From positions 157,430 through 221,429 of the forward strand of contig NZ_JACJVN010000033.1 of assembly GCF_014212015.1 (NCBI RefSeq): a stretch of DNA of 64,000 bases, written 5' to 3'. The notes beneath the pieces are model-generated. The model made no database searches. It saw only the letters and a program-made list of their open reading frames with translations, and was not told the origin of the DNA. Positions 1 to 9,498 of the stretch are shown here, piece after piece (positions within the stretch are counted from its first letter, which is position 1; every line of letters begins with the position of its first letter). The position numbers and the translations under genes were made by a program. The stretch comes from Cohnella lubricantis (GTDB lineage: Bacteria; Bacillota; Bacilli; Paenibacillales; Paenibacillaceae).

Positions 1-1239
1 CGCAGATTGAAGTTCATACACGTGGCCGGCACGAACGGCAAAGGCTCGGTCTGCGCATACCTGACGACCGTGCTGCGGGACGCCGGCTACGACGTGGGGA
101 CGTTCACGTCCCCCTATATTACTTCTTATTCGAACCGGTTCCAGTATAACGGAGAGGATATCGCGGATGCTGATCTGGTGAAGCTGGCCAATCGGCTCAA
201 GCCGTTATGCGAAGAGATGGCTGCAACCGAGTGGGGGCCGCTCACGATGTTCGAGGTGACGACGGCGCTCGCGATTCTCTATTACGGCACCGTAACGTTC
301 CCGGATTACGTCGTATGGGAGACTGGGCTGGGCGGCAGGCTGGATGTGACGAATGTCGTTATCCCGATCGTCAGCGTCATCACGAACATCGGACACGACC
401 ATATGGATCTGCTCGGCCCGACGATCGCGGATATCGCGTCGGAGAAGGCAGGCATTATCAAATCGGGCGTCCCCGTCGTGACGGGCGCTTCCCAACCGGA
501 AGCCGTCGAAGTGATCGAGCGAACGGCCAAGGAGAAGAAGGCGTCCCTTTATCGCCTCGGAGACAGCTTCCGCTATGAGATACTGTCGATCTCCGAACGA
601 GAGTCTGCCTTTTCTTGGGCCGGACCGCACCGATCCTTGGAGTCCTTGCCCGTGACGCTCAGCGGCGCGCATCAGATCGAGAACGCCGCCGTAGCTGTCA
701 TGACGATTGAAGTGCTTCGGCAATACTACGCGCTTATCGTGGACGACGACGTTCTTGCCGAGGGGCTAAGGAGGACGGCATGGCCCGGACGGCTGGAGAT
801 GGTGTCTGAGCAGCCGCGTATCTTGATCGATGGCGCGCATAACCCGGAAGGCATGCAGGCGCTGGCGTCGGCACTTCGCGATATCTACTCCTACGATTCG
901 CTGAATATCATGATGGCAATGATGCCGAATAAGAATCACGAAGAAGCGCTCCGGCATATACTACCAATGGTGAACTCGCTTATCGTGACAGAACCGGATT
1001 TCCATAAGAGAATGAACGCCGAAGATTTGGCTGCTGTCGTGAGGCGGCTCCAGGATCAAGTCGGCGGTCCCCGGAGCATCATCGTCGAACCGGATTGGCG
1101 GCGTGCCCTGGAACGATTGCAGGGGATGGCCGGGGATGGATCCGAGCGGACGCTGTCTGTCGTCACCGGGACCTTGTACCTCATCGCCGATGTACGGTCG
1201 TGGCTGCTCCATCATACGAATTCAGAAAAAGGCTGGTGA
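1..1239 (+). CDS. folC: Dihydrofolate synthase/folylpolyglutamate synthase, 5' end outside window
   Basis: FolC joins glutamate to dihydropteroate or to reduced folates using ATP, in the cytoplasm. The ATP-binding loop HVAGTNGKGSV lies almost at the window edge, whereas in complete FolC proteins it follows about 40 residues, and the frame stays open to base 1, so the N-terminus is missing. A TTG at base 7 is an internal codon rather than a convincing start. Further Mur-ligase-family motifs follow: the TNIGHDHMDLLG segment, EKAGIIK, and the C-terminal-domain motif ILIDGAHNPEG. The stop codon lies 7 bases before the proposed murC start, suggesting cotranscription. Assignment is firm; only the start is unknown. 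Confidence 0.95.
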   Translation, partial: RRLKFIHVAGTNGKGSVCAYLTTVLRDAGYDVGTFTSPYITSYSNRFQYNGEDIADADLVKLANRLKPLCEEMAATEWGPLTMFEVTTALAILYYGTVTFPDYVVWETGLGGRLDVTNVVIPIVSVITNIGHDHMDLLGPTIADIASEKAGIIKSGVPVVTGASQPEAVEVIERTAKEKKASLYRLGDSFRYEILSISERESAFSWAGPHRSLESLPVTLSGAHQIENAAVAVMTIEVLRQYYALIVDDDVLAEGLRRTAWPGRLEMVSEQPRILIDGAHNPEGMQALASALRDIYSYDSLNIMMAMMPNKNHEEALRHILPMVNSLIVTEPDFHKRMNAEDLAAVVRRLQDQVGGPRSIIVEPDWRRALERLQGMAGDGSERTLSVVTGTLYLIADVRSWLLHHTNSEKGW

Positions 1240-1246
1240 AACTTCG

Positions 1247-2638
1247 TTGCGAACGGCAGAGCGCGTACATTTTATAGGCATCGGCGGTTACGGCATGAGC
1301 GCGATCGCCCGTGTCATGTTGGAGATGGGATACGAGGTTACAGGTTCGGATGTCGCTCGGCAGGAGCTGACGGAGAAGCTTGCGGCTAAGGGTGCCCGCA
1401 TCTATATCGGCCATGAGCCGGAGCATGTCAGGGGAGCCAATCTGGTTGTCTATTCGACCGCGTTGCCGAAGGACAACGTAGAACGCAAGGAAGCAGAGCT
1501 GTTAAACATACCGACGCTGCACCGGGCCCAGATGCTGGCTCGGCTGTTGAACGACCGCAAGGGCGTAGCCGTCGCCGGTGCGCACGGCAAGACGACGACA
1601 TCTTCCATGATCGCACTTGTCATGGAGACATGCGGGGAGGACCCGACTTATATTATCGGCGGGGAGATCGTTAACGTCGGCACGAACGCCAAGGCCGGCA
1701 AAGGGGATTACGTCGTCGCCGAGGCGGATGAGAGCGACGGCTCCTTCCTGCAGTACCATCCCGCGGTCGCCGTCGTGACCAATATCGAACCCGACCATCT
1801 CGAGAATTACGAGGGAGACTTCAATAAGCTCAAAGAGGCTTATGTGAAGTTTCTGGGCAACGTGCGGACAGGCGGCTGCGCGGTCGTCTGCGCGGACGAC
1901 GAGAATGTTCGCGCCATTCTGCCGCAAGCGGCTCAGACGCGGGCCATTACTTATGGAATTGAGCAAGAGGCGGATTATACGGCTGCGAACGTGGAGCTTG
2001 GTGACCGCTATGCGTCCTTCGACGTACGCCAAGATGGACAAACGCTAGGCACAGTTCGCCTATCCGTTCCCGGGCTGCACAATGTCTATAATGCGCTGGC
2101 GACCGTCGTCGTCTGTCTGGAAGCGGGTATCGCATTCGAGAAGGTCGCCGCAGCGATCTTGGAGTTCCGAGGCGCTAAACGCCGGTTCCAAGTGCTGGGC
2201 GAAGTGAAGGACATGCTGGTCGTGGACGACTATGCGCATCATCCGACCGAGATCGAAGCGACGATTCAGGCAGCGAAGGCGACGCACAAGCGTATCATCG
2301 CGGTATTCCAGCCGCAGCGGTATACGCGCACGTTCTTCCTGCTCGACGCGTTCAGCCGGGCGTTCAAGGACGCAGATGAGGTCATCATCACCGATATCTA
2401 TTCGCCTGCAGGCGAGCAGCGGATCGAAGGCGTGACGTCCCAGCGGCTCGTTGAGCTCATCGCGGAGAACAGCAATCCGAACGTCGCCTACATTCCGACG
2501 AAGGAAGAGGTTCTCGATCTGCTGGCTGCGAAGGTAACTCCCGGCGATTTGGTGCTGACGATGGGCGCGGGAGACATCTGGAAGACGGCTGACAGCCTCG
2601 CCCGATTGCTGCGCGATCGCGAGGAAGGCTCCGCCTAA
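1247..2638 (+). CDS. murC: UDP-N-acetylmuramate--L-alanine ligase MurC
   Basis: MurC adds L-alanine to UDP-MurNAc, the first step in building the peptidoglycan stem peptide. The protein opens with the nucleotide-sugar-binding motif GIGGYGMSA near residue 10, has the ATP loop GAHGKTTTSSM near residue 110, and the C-terminal-domain signature DDYAHHPTEI near residue 325. I chose the TTG at 1247, giving 463 residues, the usual MurC length. An upstream in-frame ATG at 1103 would add 48 residues lying entirely inside folC and unlike MurC. A GGCTGGTGA stretch before the TTG may serve as ribosome site. Position directly behind folC differs from B. subtilis, where murC is elsewhere. A hairpin follows the stop. 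Confidence 0.93.
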   Translation: MRTAERVHFIGIGGYGMSAIARVMLEMGYEVTGSDVARQELTEKLAAKGARIYIGHEPEHVRGANLVVYSTALPKDNVERKEAELLNIPTLHRAQMLARLLNDRKGVAVAGAHGKTTTSSMIALVMETCGEDPTYIIGGEIVNVGTNAKAGKGDYVVAEADESDGSFLQYHPAVAVVTNIEPDHLENYEGDFNKLKEAYVKFLGNVRTGGCAVVCADDENVRAILPQAAQTRAITYGIEQEADYTAANVELGDRYASFDVRQDGQTLGTVRLSVPGLHNVYNALATVVVCLEAGIAFEKVAAAILEFRGAKRRFQVLGEVKDMLVVDDYAHHPTEIEATIQAAKATHKRIIAVFQPQRYTRTFFLLDAFSRAFKDADEVIITDIYSPAGEQRIEGVTSQRLVELIAENSNPNVAYIPTKEEVLDLLAAKVTPGDLVLTMGAGDIWKTADSLARLLRDREEGSA

Positions 2639-2674
2639 TGTGTAACGATTAACCTTAACCGATAGATAGAAGCT

Positions 2675-2718
2675 AAAGCCGTTTCTTTAGGCGCTTGACG
2701 GCGCCTGAGAAGCGGCTT
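2675..2718 (+). terminator. Hairpin after murC
   Basis: Long stem-loop: AAAGCCGTTTCT and GGCGC on the left pair with GCGCC and AGAAGCGGCTTT on the right, with a few mismatches. Only three T residues follow, so it may be a weak terminator or an mRNA 3' stabiliser for folC-murC. Confidence 0.6.
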
Positions 2719-2787
2719 TGCCATGTAGCGGGGATATGATCATCGGAGCTATTCTTACTAGGCGTCGAAGGTTTTGTTCGGTCTCTA

Positions 2788-2816
2788 TCATATTTGGATT
2801 CTTCGGGCCATAGACT
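2788..2816 (+). promoter_or_regulatory. Candidate sigma-E promoter before the SPOR-domain gene
   Basis: TCATATTT at 2788-2795 and CATAGACT at 2809-2816, 13 bases apart, closely resemble the B. subtilis sigma-E consensus (TCATATT, about 14 bases, CATACAAT). It lies 33 bases before the proposed ATG at 2849. This would place the gene under mother-cell control. It is a motif match by eye only. Confidence 0.45.
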
Positions 2817-2848
2817 TTAATAGATTATGGACAAGGAGAGACCATCTC

Positions 2849-4297
2849 ATGCAGCCAACCAAAGCGAGAATGACGTTCCGATTCGACGGGACAGTTCCCG
2901 GCAAGGCGATAACCGATACGAAGCAGCCAATTCCAGCTCCTGTGCCGGAGGTCAGCGCGGGAAGCGCAGACACCGGAGCCAGCGAAGCATGGGCGAGTTC
3001 CTATCAAGAAGATATACAAGCGCTTGAAGAGATGATTCGAGGATCGGATCGCGCGGCGATCTCGGGCTTTAGCAAGAAGGTTGAGAGAGCTGAAGAGAAG
3101 CGGCGTACGCCTGCGGATACGATAGCTCCCCTGCCGGTTCGGACGCAGCCTTCAGAGACAGCGCCGCAGCCGCCGGCTAAGCTGCCGACGTCGAGAACGC
3201 AGACGATCCCGTTCCCCGGAACGAATCGCCGCAGCGACCGAGAAGAGGAGTTATTCCCCAACCTCCCATATGGCCGTGAGGAGAAGCCGTATCGGCGGGA
3301 GGCGGAGCCTCTCTCTCCAGAATTGCCGGATGAGGCTGGCTTGCATGACTTGCCGGACGAGCTGGAGCATAGCTGGATCTCGAACGATCGTTACAGCCGA
3401 AGAGACGGCCCGTCGTGGCTTCGCGTGTTCGTGACCGTCATCGGAGCGATCGCCACCGGCGGGTTGTTCGGTTACTTGCTGCTAACCCTGTTCACAGGCG
3501 AGCCGATGTTCCCGAGGATTGGCTCTGCCCAAGGGGACGCGCTTCCGGCTGCAGGCGTCCCCTACGAAGATGCGAATGGCGCGAGCCCGTCCTCCGAGTC
3601 AAGCGGAACAGTCACTGCGTTCGAGAACGGATCGGCTCCCAACGGCCAAGCGACGCAAGGGCAGCAAGCCGCATCCGGCCAAGCGATCGCCGTGCCCGAA
3701 CTCGCGTTCTATGTGCTTCAGTACGGCGTGTTCCAGACGGAAGCCGGCATGAACGAAGCTGCTCAGCAGCTGCGCGACAGAGGAATCGCCGCGGCGACCG
3801 ACCAAGGGGCCGAGGGTTACCGAGTGTATGCCGGCATAACGCCGTCCAAATCGGAAGCCGATACGCTCGCCTCCAGCCTTGCCGGCACACAAGTTTACGT
3901 TAAGGCGCTGGACAGCGGAGAGGTTCAACTGGCAAGCTCCGACCTCTCAGCAGCATTCGCAGATTATTTGCAATCAAGCGCAGCGCTCATCGGCAAGATC
4001 GCGGGCTTCACGGCGGCATCGCTCTCCGGCGAATCGCCTTCTGCCGGAGAAGACATCCAATCGATCCGAACGGCGCACCAGCTGTGGCTCGAGCAGTCGA
4101 AGGCGGCTGACAGCTGGGAGGGAGCGGCTAAGCAAGCGGCGCAAGCCGAGATTGAACAGCTGAACGCCGCGATCAACGCGCTGAACGAATACAGCGACGA
4201 GCCGTCGAGCTCGGAACTGTGGAGCGCGCAGTCGGCGGCGATGAGTGCGGCGCTCGCGGATCTGCAGCTTCGTGAAGCTGTGCAGACTGGCAATTAA
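2849..4297 (+). CDS. SPOR-domain membrane protein, SpoIIB-like
   Basis: A 482-residue protein with a long charged, low-complexity N-terminal part, one membrane segment at about residues 190-213 (VIGAIATGGLFGYLLLTLF), and an extracytoplasmic SPOR domain at about 286-354 (from FYVLQYGVFQTEAGMNEAA to QVYVKALD). A helical Ala/Ser/Glu-rich tail follows. SPOR domains bind denuded septal glycan strands. In B. subtilis spoIIB, a SPOR-domain septum protein involved in engulfment, sits between folC and maf, the same position as here, so a SpoIIB role is likely. The ATG at 2849 is preceded by AAGGAGAG at 2833-2840; an open frame to 2774 lacks a ribosome site. No comC-like gene follows. Overall identity to SpoIIB was not measured. 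Confidence 0.72.
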   Translation: MQPTKARMTFRFDGTVPGKAITDTKQPIPAPVPEVSAGSADTGASEAWASSYQEDIQALEEMIRGSDRAAISGFSKKVERAEEKRRTPADTIAPLPVRTQPSETAPQPPAKLPTSRTQTIPFPGTNRRSDREEELFPNLPYGREEKPYRREAEPLSPELPDEAGLHDLPDELEHSWISNDRYSRRDGPSWLRVFVTVIGAIATGGLFGYLLLTLFTGEPMFPRIGSAQGDALPAAGVPYEDANGASPSSESSGTVTAFENGSAPNGQATQGQQAASGQAIAVPELAFYVLQYGVFQTEAGMNEAAQQLRDRGIAAATDQGAEGYRVYAGITPSKSEADTLASSLAGTQVYVKALDSGEVQLASSDLSAAFADYLQSSAALIGKIAGFTAASLSGESPSAGEDIQSIRTAHQLWLEQSKAADSWEGAAKQAAQAEIEQLNAAINALNEYSDEPSSSELWSAQSAAMSAALADLQLREAVQTGN

Positions 4298-4351
4298 CCG
4301 ATCGGGCAGGCGTTGCGGATCCATCTCGCCGTCAGCTTCGTTCGACTCTCT

Positions 4352-4390
4352 AAGAGCTTGACCGGACCATCCGGTCGGCTCTTTTGTTCT
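4352..4390 (+). terminator. Rho-independent terminator after SPOR-domain gene
   Basis: AAGAGC and GACCGGA pair with TCCGGTC and GCTCTT around a CCA loop, followed by a T-rich run (TTTTGTTCTT). Confidence 0.85.
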
Positions 4391-4493
4391 TGTCGCGGGC
4401 GGTCTGCCGGGCAGACTGCCAAGGGGGCCGCGTTCGGGCGGCTGCGAATCGATCTCCTTTTCCCAATCCTGCCCATTCCGTCCGAAATATGCG

Positions 4494-4522
4494 TTGGCAG
4501 GTTAGCCAAGGGGGCGTATAAT
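4494..4522 (+). promoter_or_regulatory. Sigma-A promoter for the maf-radC region
   Basis: TTGGCA (4494-4499), 17-base spacer, perfect TATAAT (4517-4522). It lies about 40 bases before the GTG of the DUF4321 gene and just after the preceding terminator, so it likely drives the DUF4321-maf-radC unit. The rest of the region from 4298 holds the terminator and no convincing gene. Confidence 0.8.
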
Positions 4523-4562
4523 GAACACACAAGTGTCAAAAAATGGTGGGAGACGTTGAAAC

Positions 4563-4805
4563 GTGAAGAAAAACGGATGGATTCTGCTGCTGCTCGTCAT
4601 TATCGGCCTTCTGGCCGGCGCTATGGTCTCTAACTGGCTGGCGAAGGTTCCGGGATTAGACTTCTTGACCGACGCCTACAAGATCGATTGGTCGCCTTCC
4701 TTCGATCTAATGGTCATCAACTTCAGCCTTCATCTCGGCTTGAGCGTGAGCTTGCTGAGCATCGTCGGAGCCGCCATCGCCATTTGGGTTTATCGAAAAA
4801 TGTAA
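4563..4805 (+). CDS. Small two-span membrane protein, DUF4321 family
   Basis: 80 residues with an N-terminal membrane helix (residues 5-25, rich in Leu/Ile) and a second near residues 55-78, separated by a short polar loop (KVPGLDFLTDAYKIDWSPS). The pattern fits the uncharacterised DUF4321 proteins of spore-forming Firmicutes, which occur next to maf. No function is known. The start is a GTG at 4563, preceded by GGTGGGAGA. It sits 43 bases ahead of maf in the same orientation and directly behind a strong sigma-A promoter. Confidence 0.75.
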   Translation: MKKNGWILLLLVIIGLLAGAMVSNWLAKVPGLDFLTDAYKIDWSPSFDLMVINFSLHLGLSVSLLSIVGAAIAIWVYRKM

Positions 4806-4848
4806 TTTTTCTAATGAAAAAAATGTTGAAACGCGAGGAACTTGAACG

Positions 4849-5469
4849 ATGGCTGCGACGTCTAACTCGTTATCCCCGATTACGCTGGTGTTAGCCTCCT
4901 CCTCTCCGCGGAGACGGGAGCTGATCGCCACGCTCGGATTACCGGTACATATCAAGCCCAGCGACGCAGACGAGTCCACCCCGCCCGATTGGACTCCGGC
5001 GCTGGTCGTCGAGCAATTGTCGCTGCGCAAAGCCCAGGCGGTCGCGGCGGCGCTTGAGCCCGCCGAAGGCAAGCGGCGGATCGTGATCGGAAGCGACACG
5101 ATCGTGGCGCTGGCAGGCGAGATCATGGGCAAGCCCAAGGATGCCGAAGACGCGAAGCGCATGCTGCGCCTTCTGTCCGGCCGCACCCATGAAGTGTATA
5201 CGGGCGTGACGTGCATGGAAGCGGGCTCCGGCGGCCGAACAGCGACATCCCACCGGGTGACGCGAGTCCAGTTCAGGTCGCTGACGGAAGCGCAGATCGA
5301 TCGCTATGTCGCCACTGGGGAGCCCATGGACAAAGCCGGCGCTTACGGCATTCAGGACAAAGGCGCGCTGCTCGTGGAAGCGATCGAAGGGTGCTTCTTC
5401 ACCGTCGTCGGTCTCCCGCTCTCGCTGCTCGCGCAGATGCTGGAGCCGTTCGGCGTCGAATTGCCCTGA
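4849..5469 (+). CDS. maf: Maf-family nucleoside triphosphate pyrophosphatase
   Basis: Maf hydrolyses dTTP, UTP and modified nucleotides to monophosphates and overexpression blocks septation in B. subtilis. The protein of 206 residues has the family signature LASSSPRRREL at about residues 16-26, GSDTIVAL for metal binding near residue 83, GKPKDAEDAKRMLRLLSG, and the C-terminal AGAYGIQDKGALLV. Length is normal. GAGGAAC upstream of the ATG at 4849 is the probable ribosome site. Its place between the SPOR gene and radC matches the B. subtilis order. Confidence 0.93.
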   Translation: MAATSNSLSPITLVLASSSPRRRELIATLGLPVHIKPSDADESTPPDWTPALVVEQLSLRKAQAVAAALEPAEGKRRIVIGSDTIVALAGEIMGKPKDAEDAKRMLRLLSGRTHEVYTGVTCMEAGSGGRTATSHRVTRVQFRSLTEAQIDRYVATGEPMDKAGAYGIQDKGALLVEAIEGCFFTVVGLPLSLLAQMLEPFGVELP

Positions 5470-5542
5470 CCTGTCTCCGCCCGCTCACCCGATGACCCCA
5501 GCCGATACCCGCGGCCGACGCGGAATAGATGGAAGAGGGATC

Positions 5543-6235
5543 ATGATGGAACAACGCGCTTACATGCTGCGCGAGCTGCCCGCGGACGAGCGTCCGCGGG
5601 AGCGGATGCAGCGGCACGGCGCCAGCGCGCTCAGCCACGCGGAGCTGCTGGCGATTCTGCTGAGAACAGGCACCCGCAATGAATCGGCCATTCGGCTGGC
5701 GGAACGGATTCTGACCGATTGCGGAGGGCTGAAGCGGCTCGCCGAGCGCAGCTGGGACGAGCTGACGCATATCCGCGGCATTGGCCCGGCGAAGGCGCTC
5801 CAGCTCCAGGCGTCGATCGAGCTGGGCAGGCGGGTCGCGCGCTCGCGGCTGCCGGAGACGGTTCGCATCGCAAGGCCGCAGGACGCTGCCGACCTGCTCA
5901 TGGAGGAGCTGCGGCATCTGCGCGAGGAGCACTTCGTCTGCCTGTTCCTGAACACGAAGAATCAGGTCATCGGCCGGCAGACGCTCTCGATCGGCAGCTT
6001 GAACGCTTCCGTCGTTCACCCTCGCGAGGTGTTCCGTGCCGCCATCAGACGAAGCAGCGCATCGATTCTATGCGCCCATAATCATCCAAGCGGCGATCCG
6101 ACGCCGAGCAAGGAAGATATCGCGCTGACGCGCCGTCTGGCGGAGGCCGGGGAATTGATCGGGATCGAGCTGCTCGACCACCTGGTAATCGGTGACAATC
6201 GCTATATTAGTTTGAAGGAAAGTGGATGTCTGTAA
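5543..6235 (+). CDS. radC: RadC family JAB-domain protein
   Basis: A 230-residue RadC/UPF0758 protein. It has an N-terminal helix-hairpin-helix segment (HIRGIGPAKALQLQA) and a C-terminal JAB1/MPN metalloprotease-like domain with the zinc motif HNHPSGDPTPSKED near residue 178. The role in DNA repair is doubtful in the literature and the biochemical activity unknown. The ATG at 5543 (or 5546) follows GGAAGAGGGA; longer readings of the frame run back into maf and were rejected. It ends 39 bases before mreB, and its last bases overlap a candidate mreB promoter. Confidence 0.9.
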   Translation: MMEQRAYMLRELPADERPRERMQRHGASALSHAELLAILLRTGTRNESAIRLAERILTDCGGLKRLAERSWDELTHIRGIGPAKALQLQASIELGRRVARSRLPETVRIARPQDAADLLMEELRHLREEHFVCLFLNTKNQVIGRQTLSIGSLNASVVHPREVFRAAIRRSSASILCAHNHPSGDPTPSKEDIALTRRLAEAGELIGIELLDHLVIGDNRYISLKESGCL

Positions 6236-6241
6236 TATAAT
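6212..6241 (+). promoter_or_regulatory. Candidate mreB promoter overlapping radC end
   Basis: TTGAAG (6212-6217), 18 bases, TATAAT (6236-6241). The -10 box is perfect, the -35 matches four of six. It would give mreBCD-minCD transcription independent of radC. Confidence 0.5.
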
Positions 6242-6268
6242 AAGAAGGATTGTCCCAACAGGAGGTAG

Positions 6269-7306
<1,038 letters not shown>

Positions 7307-7365
7307 GCCGGAACAGAAGATGGAGGCCCGGTGGGGAAGGAAGCAGGTGATCGGATATTTTTAAG

Positions 7366-8220
7366 ATGATGCGCAACAAACGTCTGTTCATTCTCATGAT
7401 CGGGCTGATCCTGGTCATCGCTACGCTGGGCTTCACGTCGGGACGCACCGGTCTCAGTTGGCCCGAACGCTTCGTGAACGATGCGTTCGGCGCCGTGCAA
7501 GGAGCATTGTACCGGCCGGTCGGGGCTGTGTCGGAATTCTTCCGCGACCTCGGCCGGCTTTCCGACGTATACGAGGAGAACGAACAGCTCAGGCAGACGG
7601 TAGCTAGGTACACGCAAGACAAGATTCGCTATAATATGATTGAGAATGAGAATAAGAGACTGCAGGAAGACCTTAATTTTACGAAACGCCAGAAGCAATT
7701 ATACGATTATCAGTATTTGATCGCTCAAGTCGTGGCGGGAGGCTCCAATCCGTATGACAAGACGATTAAGATCAATCTGGGAGCCCATGACGGCATTAAG
7801 CCGAGGATGGCGGTCACGACGGTCGATGGACTGGTTGGGCTTGTCAGCAAAGTATCGGAATTCACTTCGACGGTCACGCCGATTACGGAGCTGGACCCGA
7901 CCGACAGCGATCAGATCTCGATCTCTGCGACTGTGCTCGGCCGCGAGGATCAGGCATTCGGAATCGTAGATTTCGACAAAGAGAACAACATGCTGCAGAT
8001 GAGCAAGATTGATGAGAGCGCCACGATTGAGGAAGGCGATCTAATCATCACGTCCGGCCTCGGCAATGTGCTTCCGAAGGGACTCATCATCGGCACTGTC
8101 GTCACAAGTCAGGTAGGGGATTTCGGTCTGACGCACACGGCTACTATTAAGCCATCGGCCAAATTCGATCATTTGACCGAAGTGTTCGTCGTGGTGGCGC
8201 CGGATGTGGATACGCCGTGA
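7366..8220 (+). CDS. mreC: Rod shape-determining protein MreC
   Basis: MreC is a bitopic scaffold of the elongasome that links MreB with RodA and class B PBPs. The 284-residue protein has an N-terminal membrane helix (LFILMIGLILVIATLGFTS, residues 6-24), a coiled coil at about residues 65-105 (YEENEQLRQTVARYTQDK and following), then two beta-barrel subdomains with the family motif GLVGLVSKVSEFTSTV and TSGLGNVLPKGLIIGTV. Its stop overlaps the mreD start by 4 bases (GTGA), indicating coupled translation. Confidence 0.96.
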   Translation: MMRNKRLFILMIGLILVIATLGFTSGRTGLSWPERFVNDAFGAVQGALYRPVGAVSEFFRDLGRLSDVYEENEQLRQTVARYTQDKIRYNMIENENKRLQEDLNFTKRQKQLYDYQYLIAQVVAGGSNPYDKTIKINLGAHDGIKPRMAVTTVDGLVGLVSKVSEFTSTVTPITELDPTDSDQISISATVLGREDQAFGIVDFDKENNMLQMSKIDESATIEEGDLIITSGLGNVLPKGLIIGTVVTSQVGDFGLTHTATIKPSAKFDHLTEVFVVVAPDVDTP

Positions 8221-8747
8221 AGATGCTCATGAACCGCACGATTCTGCTGACGATTCTGCTCCTGATCGTTCAGACGTCGCTGATCCCTTGGCTTGTGCCG
8301 GACGCATGGAGCGACAGGCTGCTGCCGAATCTGCCTTTCGTGATCACGGTGTATGTCGCCTTGTTCGCCGGCCGGCACCGGGGCTTCCTGTTTGGACTAG
8401 GCTTCGGACTGCTGGAGGACGTGTTGTTCTACGGCCATCTCATGGGGGCTTACGGGTTCGGCATGGCGCTGATAGGCTATATGATTGGACTTGTTAGCGA
8501 CAGAAGACCGCGCACGCTGGCGGATACGGCGGTTGCCACGGTCATCGGAAGCGGGATTCTGAACTCTATCATCTACTTCGTCTACAAGATGTTCCAACTG
8601 ACGGATCTGACGTACGGATTCGCGGCGTATTGGCAGATCGTGCCTACCCTGCTTCTTGAGCTGATGATTACGCTGCTCATCTATGTTCCGGTTCGGCGTT
8701 GGCTGATGAAGAATGCTCCTGCTGCCGGCGATGAGAACGCTGCTTAA
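8217..8747 (+). CDS. mreD: Rod shape-determining protein MreD
   Basis: A 176-residue polytopic membrane protein with about five hydrophobic helices, the usual form of MreD, which partners MreC in the elongation complex. The family features PFVITVYVALFAGRHRGFLFGLGFGLLEDVL are split between helices two and three. The start is a GTG at 8217 inside the end of mreC. The next gene starts 84 bases later. Confidence 0.93.
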   Translation: MKMLMNRTILLTILLLIVQTSLIPWLVPDAWSDRLLPNLPFVITVYVALFAGRHRGFLFGLGFGLLEDVLFYGHLMGAYGFGMALIGYMIGLVSDRRPRTLADTAVATVIGSGILNSIIYFVYKMFQLTDLTYGFAAYWQIVPTLLLELMITLLIYVPVRRWLMKNAPAAGDENAA

Positions 8748-8831
8748 CACGATCCGCAATGCGCTAGGGATGTTGCCGGCAGGAAAATAGGCTCGCCTGG
8801 CAGAATTGTAGTTATCGTAGGGAGGAGCGAC

Positions 8832-9494
8832 ATGGTGAGCGTCAAATCGGCTATTACGATCAAAGGAACCAAGGATGGCCTCGTCTTCCTGCTTGATGAC
8901 CAGTGCGACTTCACGTCGCTTCTGGATGAGCTTCACGAGAAGCTGGACAAGCACGAACAGCAGCTGTCCGGCCCGCTCGTCCACGTCTTCGTGAAGCTGG
9001 GCTCGCGTCGGTTGAACGAGGAGGACAAGGAACGGCTTCGGTACATCATCCGCAAGCAAGGCAACTTCCTTATCCAGAGCATGGAGAGCGACAAGACGCC
9101 CGAAGAGCTGGAGGCGGAGAAGAACGCCGTCAAGACGATCGCAGGCATTGTCCGTTCAGGACAGACCGTCCATCATCAGGGACATTTGCTGCTGCTGGGC
9201 GATGTGAATCCCGGCGGCACCGTCATCTGTTCCGGTGATATTTATATTATGGGCGCGCTGCGGGGAACCGCTCATGCAGGCTGCGACGGCAACGAGGAGG
9301 CGGTCATCGCCGCTTCGCTCATGACGCCGACTCAACTGAGAATCGCCGAAGTGATCAGCCGGCCGCCGGAGGAATGGACGTCCGCCGAACCGGTCATGGA
9401 ATTCGCTTATTTGCGGGACGGGGTCATGGAGATCGATAAACTGACTCACTTGCATCATCGCCGCAGTGAACACATGCCATTCAAAGGAGTGTAG
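8832..9494 (+). CDS. minC: Septum site-determining protein MinC
   Basis: MinC inhibits FtsZ assembly near the poles and acts with MinD. The 220 residues show the N-terminal domain (IKGTKDGLVFLLDDQCDF) and the C-terminal beta-helix MinD-binding domain starting near residue 105 (RSGQTVHHQGHLLLLGDVNPGG, then SGDIYIMGALRGTAHAG). GGGAGGAGCGAC before the ATG at 8832 is a clear ribosome site. The gap to minD is only 4 bases. Confidence 0.95.
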   Translation: MVSVKSAITIKGTKDGLVFLLDDQCDFTSLLDELHEKLDKHEQQLSGPLVHVFVKLGSRRLNEEDKERLRYIIRKQGNFLIQSMESDKTPEELEAEKNAVKTIAGIVRSGQTVHHQGHLLLLGDVNPGGTVICSGDIYIMGALRGTAHAGCDGNEEAVIAASLMTPTQLRIAEVISRPPEEWTSAEPVMEFAYLRDGVMEIDKLTHLHHRRSEHMPFKGV

Positions 9495-9498
9495 ATCG

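Noticed and set aside
4313..4633. Possible gene between the SPOR gene and DUF4321
   Set aside because: It runs through a terminator and a promoter and has no ribosome site.
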